Positions 51,815 to 63,848 of a stretch of 64,000 bases of DNA are shown one piece after another. Made by a program: the position numbers and the translations under genes. The stretch comes from Stomoxys calcitrans (taxonomy: Eukaryota; Arthropoda; Insecta; Diptera; Muscidae), in the NCBI RefSeq assembly GCF_963082655.1, contig NC_081553.1:154481441-154545440 (forward strand), in the 5' to 3' direction. The first letter of the stretch is position 1. Each line of letters opens with the position of its first letter. Below the pieces are notes generated by a model. That model had not been told where the DNA came from. It saw only the letters and a program-made list of their open reading frames with translations, and ran no database searches.

Positions 51815-52795
51815 TCATTCTGGTTGTCTAAATGATGTGTAATTTTAAAATACATTCGGTCAATATACGAGGGTTGAAGGCGAAATTCCTTGCGGCGCAT
51901 GCACATATTCATTTTCACCGTCCTAATATTCCAGCTGTTTGTGAGACCCAGGTGCGTAGGATTCAGATCCACAGGATTTCTGGTTACAAGACTCTGTCTC
52001 TTTTTATTTCACATAGAGGCCTTGTGTTATATGCACCTGGACTTACAGGATCCTGAATTTAACTCCCATACACTGCACTTCGGATTTCTATAGAAAAGTC
52101 TAAACTCAGAAAGGGGGCTTCCATGAACGGCTTTGACGGCCTTTCTGATTCCATCTCAAATATTTTGGAGGATATTCCGGGCAGTGATACCGTTGTCGCT
52201 GGGGATTTCAATGTCCACAACTCCTCCTGGCTTTCCCTTTCGATTCATACGACTCCTGAAGGCCAATACGTTGAGCTTTTCCCTGCGCATAATGGTTTGG
52301 CGCACCTAGTGAACGAACCGACACACGCATGTGTCCAAGGGCACCAAAATAATACTCTTGACCTTTTTTTAACTTCACACCATGAAATGTATCAAGTTAA
52401 TACTTTTGCACCTCTTGGTAACTCCGATCACAGCATTGTTTCAGCACCTTTTTCGTATTCTGCTCTTTGTTCAGCTTCCTCCCCAGTCCCGAAGCGGTCA
52501 AGAGATTCTTTCAGAATTTTAATTGTAAACTATGTTTTTTAGATGACGATAAAAATGCTACTACTGAAATAGTAGAGAAGATAATTTTAAATGGAGTGAG
52601 AAGATTTATTCCAATTAATACTATAACGGCTAAATCAGACGACAAAAGTTGGTTTAACCTGACATGCAGAGATGATGTCAGATCGAAAGAGGTGGCATTC
52701 AGGAACTGGCGCTTGGATCAAAATGCCTATACTGAACTGCAGTGCAAGCAGGCAAGATCTTCGTGTGCAAGATCTTCGTGTATGGGTTAGCTCTG
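51815..52795 (+). pseudogene. LINE endonuclease remnant of another family (CR1/L2-like)
   Basis: Plus-strand fragments: FKIHSVNIRGLKAKFLAAH and PAVCETQV (catalytic Asn and Glu, about 51840-51950), VVAGDFNVHNSSWLSLS (about 52190) and LGNSDHSIVSAPF (about 52420), together the APE endonuclease set. The downstream linker (FIPINTITAKSDDKSWFN, about 52610) ends near 52795. Frames are shifted at least twice. RT is absent. May belong with the fragment at 63330-63840. Confidence 0.8.
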
Positions 52796-52799
52796 CTGT

Positions 52800-54100
52800 G
52801 GCGTAATTCTTTGACCCAGAAATAAATGACTCGCAACGATAGACGCCCACGTCTATAAACTTCAATAGCTACAAAAAGAATAATACAAAATAGAGATTCC
52901 TTGCAAAATCAATCACGAGTGGACAATCAATTCTATGCCTATCTGATCCTGTGACAGGTGTTACGTCATCGGAGTGTGTTACGGAGTGTATATCTCACTA
53001 CGCCTTTGGCAATTGATTACGCCCTTAGTTCTGACAATCATCCCTAGACTTAACCACTACTTACATATCCGGGTTTGCTCTTTTGTTAACCTTCATACTC
53101 TAGATAAGAAAACTTTTTAAACGTTCATTTTCAATATTTATTCTTATAAGACGTAGAATGAGATAGACAATTCATGGTATACAACTTAAATCTATGTATG
53201 TATGTTGTTGTTGTTGTATGTTGGGAGTAATGGGAATTTTTTTTAAGGTAATTAAATATTTTAGAAAAGGAAAAATGCACGTAACACTTCAATTTATATG
53301 TACATACAAAGTTTTAAGGTTAAACAAATTAAACCAATTATTTGTTATTAACATATACTTATGTAAAACCGGTTTTCAGTATGGATATAATTTTTAATTT
53401 TAAATTATGTGTATAAAGGACAATTCTGTGTATAGAGGACAATTCTGGGTAGAATTGACAATTCTATGTTTTAATGATAGGTCTGGGAATAAGGACAATT
53501 TTGGTAGCTTATATTATTTTTGCTTACATTACTTATATTTGGTTTCTAGTGTAATGCTTAGTTAAATTGAATTTATCGATAAAACCAGGCTATCAGTTCT
53601 CGGTTGCGCCAACTGTAGCAGCCCTCTTTGGCTCTTGTTTTTGTTTCGATACGCTATTTCTGATACAGTTCTTATCCATCTCCGAAAGGGTTTGCTACGG
53701 CTTTTTCGTGTTTAGGAATTTAACACGGCAGAGAAGTAATTTATATGTTTTCTTTAAAAATTCCATTTAGTAACTTTTTGTTGATGTTTATTTTTCGCTC
53801 TGAGGCTGTATTTTGGTTTATTTCAAACAACAATATTTTTTTAATGTTCTCGTTTTTTGTTCTTTCGTTTCGTTTAAAATGTCTACGATTTAATTATACC
53901 GTTTAATACGATTTCTCAGTAATACTGATATTTTATTTTAATTTCTTGTAGAGCATCATGGTTATACACATGGGGCGATGGAAAAATAACGTCTTCACAT
54001 TGCTCGCTTTATTCACTTTTAAATACCAGTGAACTCGCCAAATAATTTTTTTTGTTTATGATGAAATTTGCAGGTTCGATATTTTTGTTTTGGATCTTAG
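52800..54100. other. AT-rich intergenic DNA
   Basis: No gene recognised. A short array of GGACAATTCTG repeats lies at 53415-53470. Confidence 0.55.
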
Positions 54101-54101
54101 G

Positions 54102-54307
54102 TTAGGTTGAAAATAGGCTGCAGATATTTATCGGCCCTATGCCACTATGGACATACACCTAAGCCAGTAATCGACTTGTTGTGCGCTCTAAAAACTAAAA
54201 AGTACGTTAAGTTAGGGTTAGGTTGAAAAGAGGCTGCAGATATTAATCCGCCCCATGCCACAATGGACATACACCTAAGCCAGTAATCGGCTTGTTGTGC
54301 GCTCTAA
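54102..54307. repeat. Direct repeat, two 93-96-bp units
   Basis: Units at about 54102-54194 and 54212-54307 share GGCTGCAGATATT, ATGGACATACACCTAAGCCA and TTGTTGTGCGCTCTAAA. The second continues into the RNase H-like fragment that follows, so it duplicates a LINE end. Confidence 0.85.
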
Positions 54308-54540
54308 ATCGTATGCCCTTTCATTTCCGTTATGGCCCCGCACCCAAACGATGCGGATTTTCCCATCCTCAGAGAAGGCGTTAATCTCCTTCTTACACTG
54401 CAAGAATGTTCGTGACCTTACCGTCCTTGTTGTTATTGCCCTTATGGTAATTTTTCTGTCGGTAAAGATTCCGCATTCCGTGATCGCCCGGAGATCCGGG
54501 CCTGCAGGACCGTATTGTGGTCAGGCAGTCTAAAACAGAT
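54308..54540 (-). pseudogene. LINE RNase H fragment (I/LOA type)
   Basis: Minus strand codes IFTDRKITIRAITTRTVRS, LQCKKEINAFSEDGKIRIVW and VRGHNGNERAYDL: the second and last RNase H motifs in order. The family differs from the LOA-like copies A and B. Only about 70 residues remain. Confidence 0.75.
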
Positions 54541-54589
54541 CTCAGTCCCTGGGTTCTCAATGTAAATCTCTTAGACCTCTGGGTCTAGC

Positions 54590-54860
54590 CAGATAGAATA
54601 ATACCAGATACAATAATAGCCAATGCCAGATATAATTATTCATAGCATATCTCTTTAGATATAATTATGTATAGCGGATATAATTATATCTGGCCCCAAA
54701 TCCAATTATATCTACTACCAGATATAGTTATATATATCATCAGATATAATTATATATAATTGGATATGGCGGATCCATATGGATCTAATTAGATCCAGCT
54801 ATATCTTATCCGAGATAAATTTGGATCTGACCATATCAATTTGTTTTACTCGGGTTACTA
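54590..54860. repeat. Cluster of palindromic ATATAATTATAT-type repeats
   Basis: At least six occurrences of GATATAATTAT or its complement, several extended to perfect palindromes, followed by GGATCC- and GATCT-containing pieces. Could be a decayed satellite-like array or hairpin-forming replication relic. Confidence 0.7.
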
Positions 54861-54929
54861 TGAAAAGATGATGAAGACTAAAAACGGATCCCCCCTTTTT
54901 TGACAAGTCCCGCAAACATTTTGAGGATC

Positions 54930-56755
54930 ATGAATTGCGTATCTGCACCTGGAATCTCCTCACTCTTTATAGAGAGTATACGCACTATGGTGATGGCTTT
55001 TTTACAAACTCATATCCCTGTATCATATTTTGATGAGTTTTTATTTAAGATTATATAAAATTTAACATAAAAGATAATTCGTTTAAAAAATCTCGCGCAC
55101 AAAACGATTTAAAAAATTTCACACAAATTTTATTACAAAGAGGTTTGTGCGTGACGTTTTTAATAGAATAAAAGTTATTTTAGTGTTTAATAAAATAAAT
55201 ATTTATTCGTACAACAGGAAACAATTTTTGAGAAAAACATAATCAAAGTCAACAATCAAATGAAAAGGTTTAAATTCACTTGCCGGGTAGAAACGTAGTG
55301 TAAAGAATACTTATTAGAGTGATGGACTTTTATACAACTCAGTTTCCCAGTATCACATTTTGATGAGTTTTATTTAGAGAATTTTTTAAATATAAGGCGA
55401 TTCGATTAATAACAACCTCACGAAGATATGGACGAACAGACCAAGGATATTTTCTGCGATGTTAAATGATATTAAAATCGTGGGAAATTTTAATGCGAAA
55501 AAAGGAAGGAAGGAAAATATCTTTGGGCCAACAGTCGGAATATGTAGCCTACACGAAGAAACTTTCGGTAATGGATTGACGCTAATAGACTTCGCCGCTG
55601 CAAAGAACATCGTAGTTAGTAGCACCAGATTCCACCATTAAAGATTAAAACACGAGAAACAAAATAGATCATGTTGTGATAGATGGAAGGCATTCAACCA
55701 GCTTGTTAGATGTACTATCGATTCGAGGGGCGAGCATCGATTCGGCTGACCCAATTGCTTCAAGAAAGCACTCCTTATACCGATGATGTAACGGCACAAT
55801 GGCAGTCCATTGCCCACTCCATTGAAAATGCCGCGAAATCGGTACAGGAAGCCTCCCCCAAAGAACCAAGATTGTCGAAATGCTATTAAAGCCAAGAATG
55901 CGGCATACAGAGCGACCCTGCAATCAGTAGCAACGCGCAAGATGAAGAAGGGGTATCGGAAGAAAAAGAGAGGAGAAACGTCTATACCGCAGAAAGAAAA
56001 TGGAAATGGAATGACGTGAGTGTGAGCGAATCGAGATGTTCAGGAGCCAGAATGAAGTCCGAAAATTCTACCAAAGAATTAAACATCAAACCAATGGCTT
56101 CGGTACAGTCACATTCTCACGCAGAGACATAGAGGGAAATCTGGTAAATGGTACAGATAGTGTGATGATAATATGGATAGAACACTTTTCCCAGCAATTT
56201 TATAACCTCGGTACCGCCGTGAAACAATTGATACCAGTTTTGAAATAAAACAAATGATGATATTGGCTAAGAAATGCTACTTTGGATTGAGCATGCAGCT
56301 GAGGAGCAAAGCCACCTCCTGGCAGATGAATATTAAACTATACAATTCATTATGCTGTTGCATGGCTCCGAAGCATAGCTATTTCCGAAAGCAGATGACG
56401 CAGTACTTAGAGTGTTTGAGAGAAAAATCCTTCGTAAACTATATGGACCAGTTTGCGTTAATGGAGAATATAGGAGTCGTATGAACCACGAGCTGTATAC
56501 CGACGATAACATAGTTAAACGTATCAAAATACAACGGTTGCGTTGGGTAGGTCATGTTGTCAGAATGTATGAAGAAGCCCCAGCAAAGAAGTCTTTTGAA
56601 GGCGATCACTTGGACGACCAAGAGCACGATGGAAAAATCAAGTGGTGGGAGACACCTCAAAACTTGGCGTGAGAGATTTTAGGAGCGCATGGAACGTTAT
56701 TGTACGTTCGACTAATGGGACCAATGTTCTATCATTGCCAATTTTAGTAAGTAAG
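54930..56755 (+). mobile_element. RTE-like (CFDP2-like) LINE, copy 2, RT deleted
   Basis: Plus strand. CTWNLLTLYRE (54950), the endonuclease start, is interrupted by 450 bp of AT-rich DNA, then [20 protein letters not shown] (about 55570), [15 protein letters not shown] (about 55660), [18 protein letters not shown] (about 56070), then a deletion of RT and KCYFGLSMQLRSKATSWQ (56268), [15 protein letters not shown] (about 56520). It ends GCCAATTTTAGTAAGTAAGT, a short tandem tail typical of RTE elements. All frames are broken. Confidence 0.82.
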
Positions 56756-56799
56756 TAAGGTTATTTCGAAACACTGTGAACTCATCAGTTTACGGACTG

Positions 56800-57078
56800 A
56801 TTTAGACCATTTGTGGCACAGTTATTAAAAGTCGAAACAAAACGCTACGTGCAAAATTTCAGCCAGAATTGCGCATTCTCTAGAAGCTCAAGAACTCAAA
56901 TCGGGAGATCGGTTTATATGGCAGCTATAGCAGGTTATGTACTGATTAGGCCATACTTGTACAGTTGTTGAAAGTCATACCAAAACACCACGTGCAAAGT
57001 TTCAGCCAAATGGGATGGTAATTGCTTTCTAGAGGCTCAAGAAGCAAAATCTGTGATCGGTTTTTATGGCAGCTATAT
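56800..57078. repeat. Tandem repeat, two units of about 140 bp
   Basis: Each has TGATTTAGACCAT/TGATTAGGCCATA, TGCAAAATTTCAGCC/TGCAAAGTTTCAGCC and ATCGGTTTATATGGCAGCTA. More diverged units lie at 57265-57370 and 57680-57790. Same class as 44404-44770. Confidence 0.75.
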
Positions 57079-57175
57079 CACGGCGATCGGTCCTTTGAAC
57101 CGGAACGAGCTTGCTCACCTACAGGAGCTTGACGGTGATATCCACCTCTACATGAAAATGTGGCTACAACAATAT
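57079..57175 (+). repeat. LOA-tail unit, 3' end only
   Basis: GGCGATCGGTCCTTTGAACC to CATGAAAATGTGGCTACAAC, the last 100 bp of the tail unit. Confidence 0.75.
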
Positions 57176-57859
57176 CAGGTTATATGCCAATATGATATGA
57201 TAATCATAATATTTATTTTATGATTTCACATACAACAAGACTTTATCACAAAATGAGTGTGTTTTTAGACCATACTTGGCACAGTTTTTGGAAGCCATAC
57301 CAAAAAGCACGTAGAATTTCAAACAAATCGGATAAAAATTAGTTTATATGGGAGCTATATATACAAATTAATCGATTTGGCGTTATCGTGCTTCGTCCGG
57401 GGAAATATTATGTTTTGGGGAATGTTTTTATACAATATATGATATACAGGATATCATAATATCTACAAATTATATTGAAATACCAAAGAATTGTATCTTT
57501 ACATTATCTGAAGAATACAAGCTAATCAGATGGATATTTTAACCGGATAGTGACCTCAATCAAACGTGTAAACGTGGACATACTTCGTATAGAAGCAACA
57601 AAAGTAAAAACGTGCTAAGTTCGCCCGACTATATTTCTGGCAAACAAGGCAAAAATTGCGGCCGTAGAACACTAATCAGGACATCGGTTTATGTAGGAGC
57701 TATATCACTTTATACTTCGATTTGGGCAATACTTAATACCCATGTTGGTATTCGCAACAGAACGTGCAAAATTTCAGCCAAATTGAACAACAATTTCGAC
57801 TTCCAGGGTAGGTGTCAAAACGGGAGTTCTGTTTAGGTCCCCAACGACCTACATGAATA
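57176..57859. other. AT-rich spacer with diverged tandem-repeat pieces
   Basis: Contains the outlying units mentioned for 56800-57078. No gene. Confidence 0.5.
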
Positions 57860-57961
57860 CAATCCTATGAAGCCGGTTGTATGTACCGGATTGACCCGAT
57901 GGAGTTCTTCATTGGCAAGGGCTGCCGCCTAAGTGTATAATGCTACGACAACAACAACAAC
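57860..57961 (+). mobile_element. Minimal 2A-LINE derivative, second copy
   Basis: About 100 bp: CAATCCTATGAAGCCGGTTG, hairpin CCGATGGAGTTCTTCATTGG kept with G-U pairs, CAAGGGCTGCCGCCTAAGTG, then ATGCTACGACAACAACAACA. Same layout as 45574-45653 but a different joint. Confidence 0.75.
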
Positions 57962-58852
57962 ACATACATCACTAAGAAGTTTCTGTGCAAAATTTCTTGC
58001 GGATTCGGCCGCAATCGTGATTTCGACAGAAGGACCGACGGACGAACATAGCTAGATCGACTTAGATTGTCAAGACGTTCGAGAATATAAGTATTTTAAG
58101 GCTTGCAGATCAATATTTCTAGGAAGTATACCTCCCATCCTATGGTGGTGGGTACAATAAAGTCTCTGGTCTGGAGTTGCACCCAAAGTCTCCGGATATA
58201 AATCCGTTTGAAAATCCGCGGAATATCGTTAAAACTCTAATAAGACGATTACGTTTGTCCAATTCAGATGAATTCTGAATAGTCATTTAAGCTTCGTAGT
58301 TATTTATACTACTTTTGGTTTGTCAGAACTAATCAGAGTCCATGTATAGAGTGGTCAAGGCACTTCTTAAATGCAAGAGATTGTTACCTAAGTATTAAAC
58401 TGTTATAACCCAACTTTATTCCTTTCGTAACTCAAGCCTTGCATTCCTTTTCTAATTTTGCAGTTTTTCCACGCAGGTGATGGCGAATGGAAAATAAGTA
58501 ATCGGAGGGGAGAAAGAGGGAGTAGTGTTTATTCACATTTGTTTTAAATTTCTGGAGGTCGTAAGTAGTGGGAACGATACATGGGAGTATATTCCATCTT
58601 CCTGCGTGACGCATTTTCGAGTTGAGTTACATAAATTTTTTGGTTATACGAAAGAGATTTCTTCGAAATACTTTTAGTGTAGAAAGGGGTTTAAACGTAC
58701 TTTAAAATGCGTATAAGCGCATGTTTTTTTTATATGAGAAAAATTCGATCATAAAATTCTGTACCGTACACGACAAAAAATGGTAGCTTAAGCGAATTTT
58801 GCGTAATAGACCTAAACAAACTTATTACGTTAAATTACATGGATACGAAATT
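57962..58852. other. AT-rich intergenic DNA
   Basis: Contains Tc1-like TCTGGAGTTGCACCCAAAGT and CCAAAGTCTCCGGATATAAA traces near 58175 and 58200; nothing is definite. Confidence 0.4.
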
Positions 58853-60520
58853 CTTGTTGTAGCAGTTTGTTGTGTTCTATCATTCGTCTGCTAGTCCAGA
58901 CTGATCTGGGTCTTAGTCTAGTGGGTTTGGCTGGGCAGTTAAACAGGTGACGTGTGTTGTGTGGTCCCTGGTCACAATCGGGACATACATCTTTCACGTC
59001 GGCATCAATACTTGCTCTGTGGGAGTTGAGGCGGCTGCATCTGCCGGAACGTAATTGAGCCAGAACTACACTGGTCAATTTCTTCAGGTGCAATTGGATG
59101 CGCTTGTTCTCCAAGGACTACATTCACCCGGTAGCTATTTACAGCATCAGCTACCGTGTCTGCTTGAATGTTGTCTGGACCCGCTTGATATGCCACTTGA
59201 TCTAGAGGTTCTCTCTTGTAGCGCTGAACCTCACGCTCTAGATCATGTAGATCTACCATAAGTCTTCTGGGCGGTGGATACCTATCAACAAGATGGTGAT
59301 TTGGATGGTCTCTGCGACAACAGGCCAAAAGGTATTGCTTAGTAGCATGTATTTATGTCTTCGCACTGGTAGGATATTTGTCTCCTGATGGAGGTGGTCC
59401 ACATGAGAACTGAGGAGGCGGGGGTGGAATGGAGGATAGGAAGAATTTATCAACCCGCCTTGGGGAACTCCCTGTTTCATTCTACGGTGTTTCGACTTCT
59501 TATCCCTAATTCCACAAATGACTGGCGACCACATAGATAATTCGCGACCCAGCGTTTCATGCCTGGCTGAAGGGACGTGTTGGTCATGTCCTTAAATAGT
59601 TTGGCATGGCTGACCATGTTGAATGCCTTCGATAGGTGCAATGCCACGAGGACCCTACTATCACATGGCCTAGGCTGATTGAAGCCACTGCTAATGTGTG
59701 CGTTGATGGCATGCAAAGCTGTTGTTGTGCTATGCAGTCTTTGAAATCCATGTTAATGCTCGGCCACGGATACGACGAATGGCTCTCCTTCTTGCGCTGT
59801 CACACTTGAGATGCACAATAAATTGACGGTTGAACAACCTGACGCACTTCTTTGGATCAGTCACAGTTACGTCGCCAAAAGTGACTGAGGTCCGGTCATC
59901 CCGTCTACCGGGGTTCGACAGTGACTTAACAGTAGACCACACCTTGCATAAACCAGTGTCTAAATTACATTGCTCCATGTGTTCCAGCCACAAATTCCGC
60001 TTATGGTCGTTGACTAACCTGTTAATTTCCAGATTCAGCTCACTGATTCTGGGGTTAGTGGGGTCTGTACAATGAAACCCATCACGCTCATCTGCGAGTA
60101 CCACTGCCTGCGCCGGGAAATTGGGCCGCACTTGGGGTATTCGACCGGCTGGTATAAAGCGAGTGGCTGCTGCGTTAATGATGTCTCGGAATTTCCTCTC
60201 GGCAACTAGCACATTCGGAAGAGGTCGGGGGGTCACATAGTTCGACGACGAGGACGCAGAAGGCGATGACGACGACGCTTGTGACCCTCTGCTGTCTATG
60301 TTCGCACAGCACCTTGCAACATATCCCGTAGTGACGTAAGACCAGGACAAGATCGGAAATGGACCCACTCCATGCACCGGTTACAACTCACCGCCACCGA
60401 CCGATGATGGAGGCGGTTCTGGCAAACCAAACAGAATCAGGGTCCGGGGTTCTTTTCAATCCCGGCACAGACCAGAAGCGTGTGGAGAAGGCACTTCTGG
60501 ATATCCCTCTTCCATGACGA
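58830..60520 (-). pseudogene. 2A-LINE pol (F1f), broken
   Basis: Open pieces: 60377-59730 (215 codons, linker with NLWLEHMEQCNLDTG and TSVTFGDVTVTDPKKC), 59716-59477 (SRVLVALHLSKAFNMVSHAK, where the catalytic Asp of LDLSKAFD is changed), 59534-59253 and 59328-58830 (C-terminal knuckle). Inactive. Confidence 0.82.
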
Positions 60521-60606
60521 TAAAAGTACGAACACGTACACTGAGGCGGCAGCCATTGCCAATGAGAATTCCATCGGGTCAATCCGGTTCGCACAACCAG
60601 CCATGA
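58853..60606 (-). mobile_element. 2A-LINE family, internally deleted copy (F1f)
   Basis: Minus strand, from the 5' end near 60606 (GGTTGTGCGAACCGGATTGA, leader hairpin) through [10 protein letters not shown] (about 60445) to the AACAAACTGCTACAACAAGA tail at 58853. The endonuclease is deleted (SSNYVTPRPLPNVLVAE joint near 60225). The first RT half is deleted at the joint IRRIRGRALTWISKTA, the same as in F1d, and RT is cut again at about 59440. The C-terminal LPRQ...[12 protein letters not shown] and CPDC...HLFNCPA remain. Confidence 0.87.
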
Positions 60607-60609
60607 GAA

Positions 60610-60765
60610 ATAAATTCGTGTTCGCAATGAATAAAAAGAATAAAAAGTCGTCATCGCTACCAATATCTAGGGGTGTACTACAAGGATCCATATTAAGAGT
60701 CCTACTTTTTTCGATTTACGTAAATGATCTTTTGCAATGTGCTTTAGTGTTTCCCCAAACATCCC
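60610..60765 (+). pseudogene. LINE RT fragment (Jockey/CR1 type)
   Basis: Plus strand codes SLPISRGVLQGSILRVLLFS and IYVNDLLQC, the RT motif around QGSILGPLLF, with Gly-to-Arg and Pro-to-Val type changes. It is bounded by F1f on the left and a SINE on the right. Confidence 0.7.
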
Positions 60766-60769
60766 ATTG

Positions 60770-61060
60770 CGGAACAAATTAGAGGAAAACTAACTTCTCA
60801 CAATATCAATTGAGTGCTGGCCGTTTCAAATTTAAACTCAATGATAAGGGGACCTCCTGTTTTATGCCGAGTCCGAAAGTCGTGTCACTGAAAGTGACAC
60901 CTCTTGGTTGAGAAGTTGTACATGACTGAAATACTCACAAATGTTGCCAGCATTTGGTGAGGGGATAACCACCGCTGGAAAAATGTTTTAAAGTGTTCTC
61001 CCCGGCAGGATTTGAACCTGGGCGGTGGCTCCCGATCTACCCGAACAATTATCATACTGC
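60770..61060 (-). mobile_element. tRNA-derived SINE, copy 3
   Basis: Same body as copy 1 (CAAATGTTGCCAGCATTTGG, GCCGAGTCCGAAAGTCGTG, CTCAATGATAAGGGGACCTC). The tRNA-like head is more altered but the B box GGTTCAAATCC (minus strand) is visible near 61015. Confidence 0.82.
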
Positions 61061-61104
61061 GAGGAGTGGCATTGGTAATATAATGGACGCTGTTCGTCAA
61101 GTGA

Positions 61105-62800
61105 ACTTTAATTTAATTGGCTATGACAGAATATTTGTTCCACTAGCCGAACATAGAATAGCGTTCTAAGCGCCTCGATTTTCTGCGCTCATTCTAAAAT
61201 CTCTGACACCAAGTTTCGAGGTGTATCCCACCACTTGATCTTTCCATCGGGCTTTTGGTCTTCTCGGTTTGCGTGTACCACCGTGTTTGCTTTCAAAAGA
61301 TTTCTTTGCTGGAGCTTCTTCATCCATTCTGACAACATGACCTAGCTAACGCAGCCGTTGTATTTTGATGCGTGTAACTATGCTATCGTCGTCATACAGC
61401 TCATATAGCTCGTGTTTCATACGTCGCTTATATTCTCCATTATCTACCTCTCCGTGGTAGATAAAGTTTCTGACTGTCTCAAAGTTGTGGTTGCCAACTT
61501 TCTCCATTTTCTTTATCTGCTCGGTTGTGCAAGGCTTTTTGGGAGTTGAAACCATCCATTACGTCTTATCTCCATTTACTGCCAGGCCCATTTTCACTGA
61601 CTCTTTTTCGATTCTTTCAAAGGCTGCAGTTACTACTCGACCGACCAATGATATCGATGTCGTCGGCATAGGCGAGTAGCATGTGTTCTCTTGTTATTAG
61701 TGTGCCATATCTATTCACATCTGCATCTCATATAATCTTCTCCAACAGAATATTAAAGAGATCGGAGAGATTCTTTCCTATTCTTAATGAGGAAAGCGTT
61801 TTAGCAAGTGTCATCGTGCAGAGTCTTATTAATTTTGCAGGGATACCAAACTCAGACATGGTTTGAAATACCTTTGAACGTAAAGGAGTACCGAAGGCGG
61901 CTTTGTAGTCAACAAAGAGATGGTAGGTGTTGATTTGTCCTTCTTGGGTCTTTTCCAGGATTTGGCGCAGTGTGAATATCTGGTCCAGGCATTTGTTGTG
62001 TTTGCAGCTTTTCAATGTCCAGCTTCCGTGCAGTGTCAGGTCGTACTTTCCTCGCCATGTGCAAACGGGTGGGAACCTTTGCTGCAATAAGGTAATGATC
62101 CGAATCTATATTCTCTCCACCGATCGATCGTACATCCATCACGCTGGATGAATGCCTTCCATCTATCACAACGTGATCAATTTGGTTACTCGTGTTTTAA
62201 TCGGGTGACAGCGACGTGGCTTTGTGAATATTTCTTTGTTGAAATCTGGTGCTACTAACTACCATGTTTTTTGCCGCGTCAAAATCAATCAGCCTCAACC
62301 CATTACTAGAGGTTATCTCGTGGAGGCTAAACTTTCCTTCCCTATCTACGCATTAAAATCTCCCAGAACGATTTAAATATCATGGGCGGGGCAGCGGTCA
62401 TATTCTCTCTCTAGGCGCTCGTAGAAAATATCCTTGGTCTGCTCGTCTTTGTCTTCCGTCGGGGCATGGGCACAAATAAGGCTGATGTTGAAGAATTTGG
62501 CTTTTATGCGGATTGTGGCTAGCCTCACATCCACCCGAGCAAAGCTGGGGATAAGGTGTTCCAGTCTCCGACTAACCACAAATCCACAGCCAAATTCATG
62601 CCTCGTGTTATAGCAGCTATAGTATAGTTCGTCACCGTTTGGTGTTGTAGTGACGCCTTTCCCAGTCCATCGCACTTCCTGTAAGGCGGTAATATCTGCC
62701 TTGTACTTCTCTAATACATCCGCCAGCGCGTATACTGCACCTTCTCTATAAAGAGTGCGGACATTCCAGGTGCAGATCCGCCAATCATGGTCCTCTAATA
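61105..62800 (-). mobile_element. RTE-like (CFDP2-like) LINE, copy 3, with RT deletions
   Basis: Minus strand. The endonuclease starts at about 62790 (ICTWNVRTLYREGAVYAL) and includes [69 protein letters not shown] and SDHYLIAAKV (about 62090). It then jumps to RT pieces ([23 protein letters not shown] at about 61900) and the C-terminal RIKIQRLR (about 61360). The best view of the endonuclease of this family in the window. Confidence 0.85.
62373..62790 (-). pseudogene. APE-type endonuclease of RTE-like LINE copy 3
   Basis: The N-terminal Asn (TWNVRTLY) and Glu (LQEVRW) and the Tyr/Asp/Asn/His set further on are all present when the frames are followed, but a stop after CPAHDI and another before IGREGKFS break the frame. 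It would nick target DNA for priming. Confidence 0.8.
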
Positions 62801-62939
62801 GTTTTCCGGGGGCGGGTTACTGGCCCAGAGCCCCAATCGCATGGGTGTTGGGGCGCCCTCGTTGTGGCGAGCCGCTTGCTCCAAGATCCGACGCTCGCCT
62901 CCAGCCGCCCCTAACCTGGGAACAGATGCTGATGTTGGC

Positions 62940-63225
62940 CATTGGTTATTTGAAGGCGTCAATAACTCGCCTTGTCATCTCGAGTATCATTGGCAGTGCC
63001 ACCTGACTCCTCACTGAGACTCTCCTCTCGAAAATAGCTGATTACCCGCGGCTGCATTTGTGCAGCTACTCCGCATAAAAACGGAGCTTTCCACCATCCG
63101 TAACATGTGGACGAGCCCGGTAGCTTTCAGCTAAGCTTCCCGTGATAACGATGGACACCACACAAGTCGGGTTTGACTTCCAGCCTGTGTGGTGCTCATA
63201 GTTATCCCGTGTCGGCCGGGCGTCA
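62940..63225 (-). mobile_element. Short LINE-tailed unit with hairpin head, minus strand
   Basis: Nearly complete: arms ACCACACAAG / CCTGTGTGGTG at 63151-63203, CTCACTGAGACTCTCCTCTC, TTGGCCATTGGTTATTTGAA. The CAACAAC end is missing on the left, where GATGCTGATGTTGG is found. Confidence 0.75.
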
Positions 63226-63329
63226 AGCAAACACAGATTTGAAAAAATTTTCTTGTGGGCATCAATTCCTTGATTGGCTTGAACTCATCCAAGCCCAAAT
63301 GTCTAATAATAAGAAAAAAGTCGTCGCAT

Positions 63330-63840
63330 ACACCTTCTACTGAACGGCGAACGCATTGAAATTGTTGACCATTCCAGAAATTCGGGATTAATATTCAATT
63401 CAACATTAACCTAGTCCAATCACATCGCAAATATTACTGGGAAAACCTACAATAAACTATAAGAATTATGGACCACACAGCCTTATACACCACAACATAT
63501 TAGAATAATGCTTGTTAAAACGTATGTCATGCCTAATATTTTATACAGGTGTGAAATATTTTCATATTGCGATTCTGCAAATAAGCAACGGTGCAGTAAG
63601 ATATGTTTATAATATACGTAAATATGACCATATATCGCCGTTTAGAAATGGGATATACGGGGTATCACTAGATGATCTGTTAAAAATTAGTGTCTTATCT
63701 TTCCTACAAAAGATAATTTAACTTAAAAGATCCAGACTATTTATATGATCGACTAAACTTTTCTAGATCAAGCTGAGGAAATAAATTAATACTATTCCGG
63801 CATAAAAGTCTTTTATCCGAATGGCAATTTTTCATTCATG
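63330..63840 (+). pseudogene. LINE RT C-terminal fragment (CR1/L2-like)
   Basis: Fragments in shifting frames: IEIVDHSRNSGLIFNSTLTW (63355), LVKTYVMPNILYRCEIFSYC (63510), VRYVYNIRKYDHISPFRNGI and YGVSLDDLLKISVLSFLQKI (63600-63720), LKDPDYLYDRLNFSRSSRGN and FRHKSLLSEWQFF (to 63830). This is the region after the YADD box in CR1/L2-type LINEs. It is ended by a mariner MITE. Confidence 0.78.
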
Positions 63841-63848
63841 CAATGCGA

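Noticed and set aside
58140..58215. Tc1-like transposon end
   Set aside because: Only two short word matches; no inverted partner or target duplication found.
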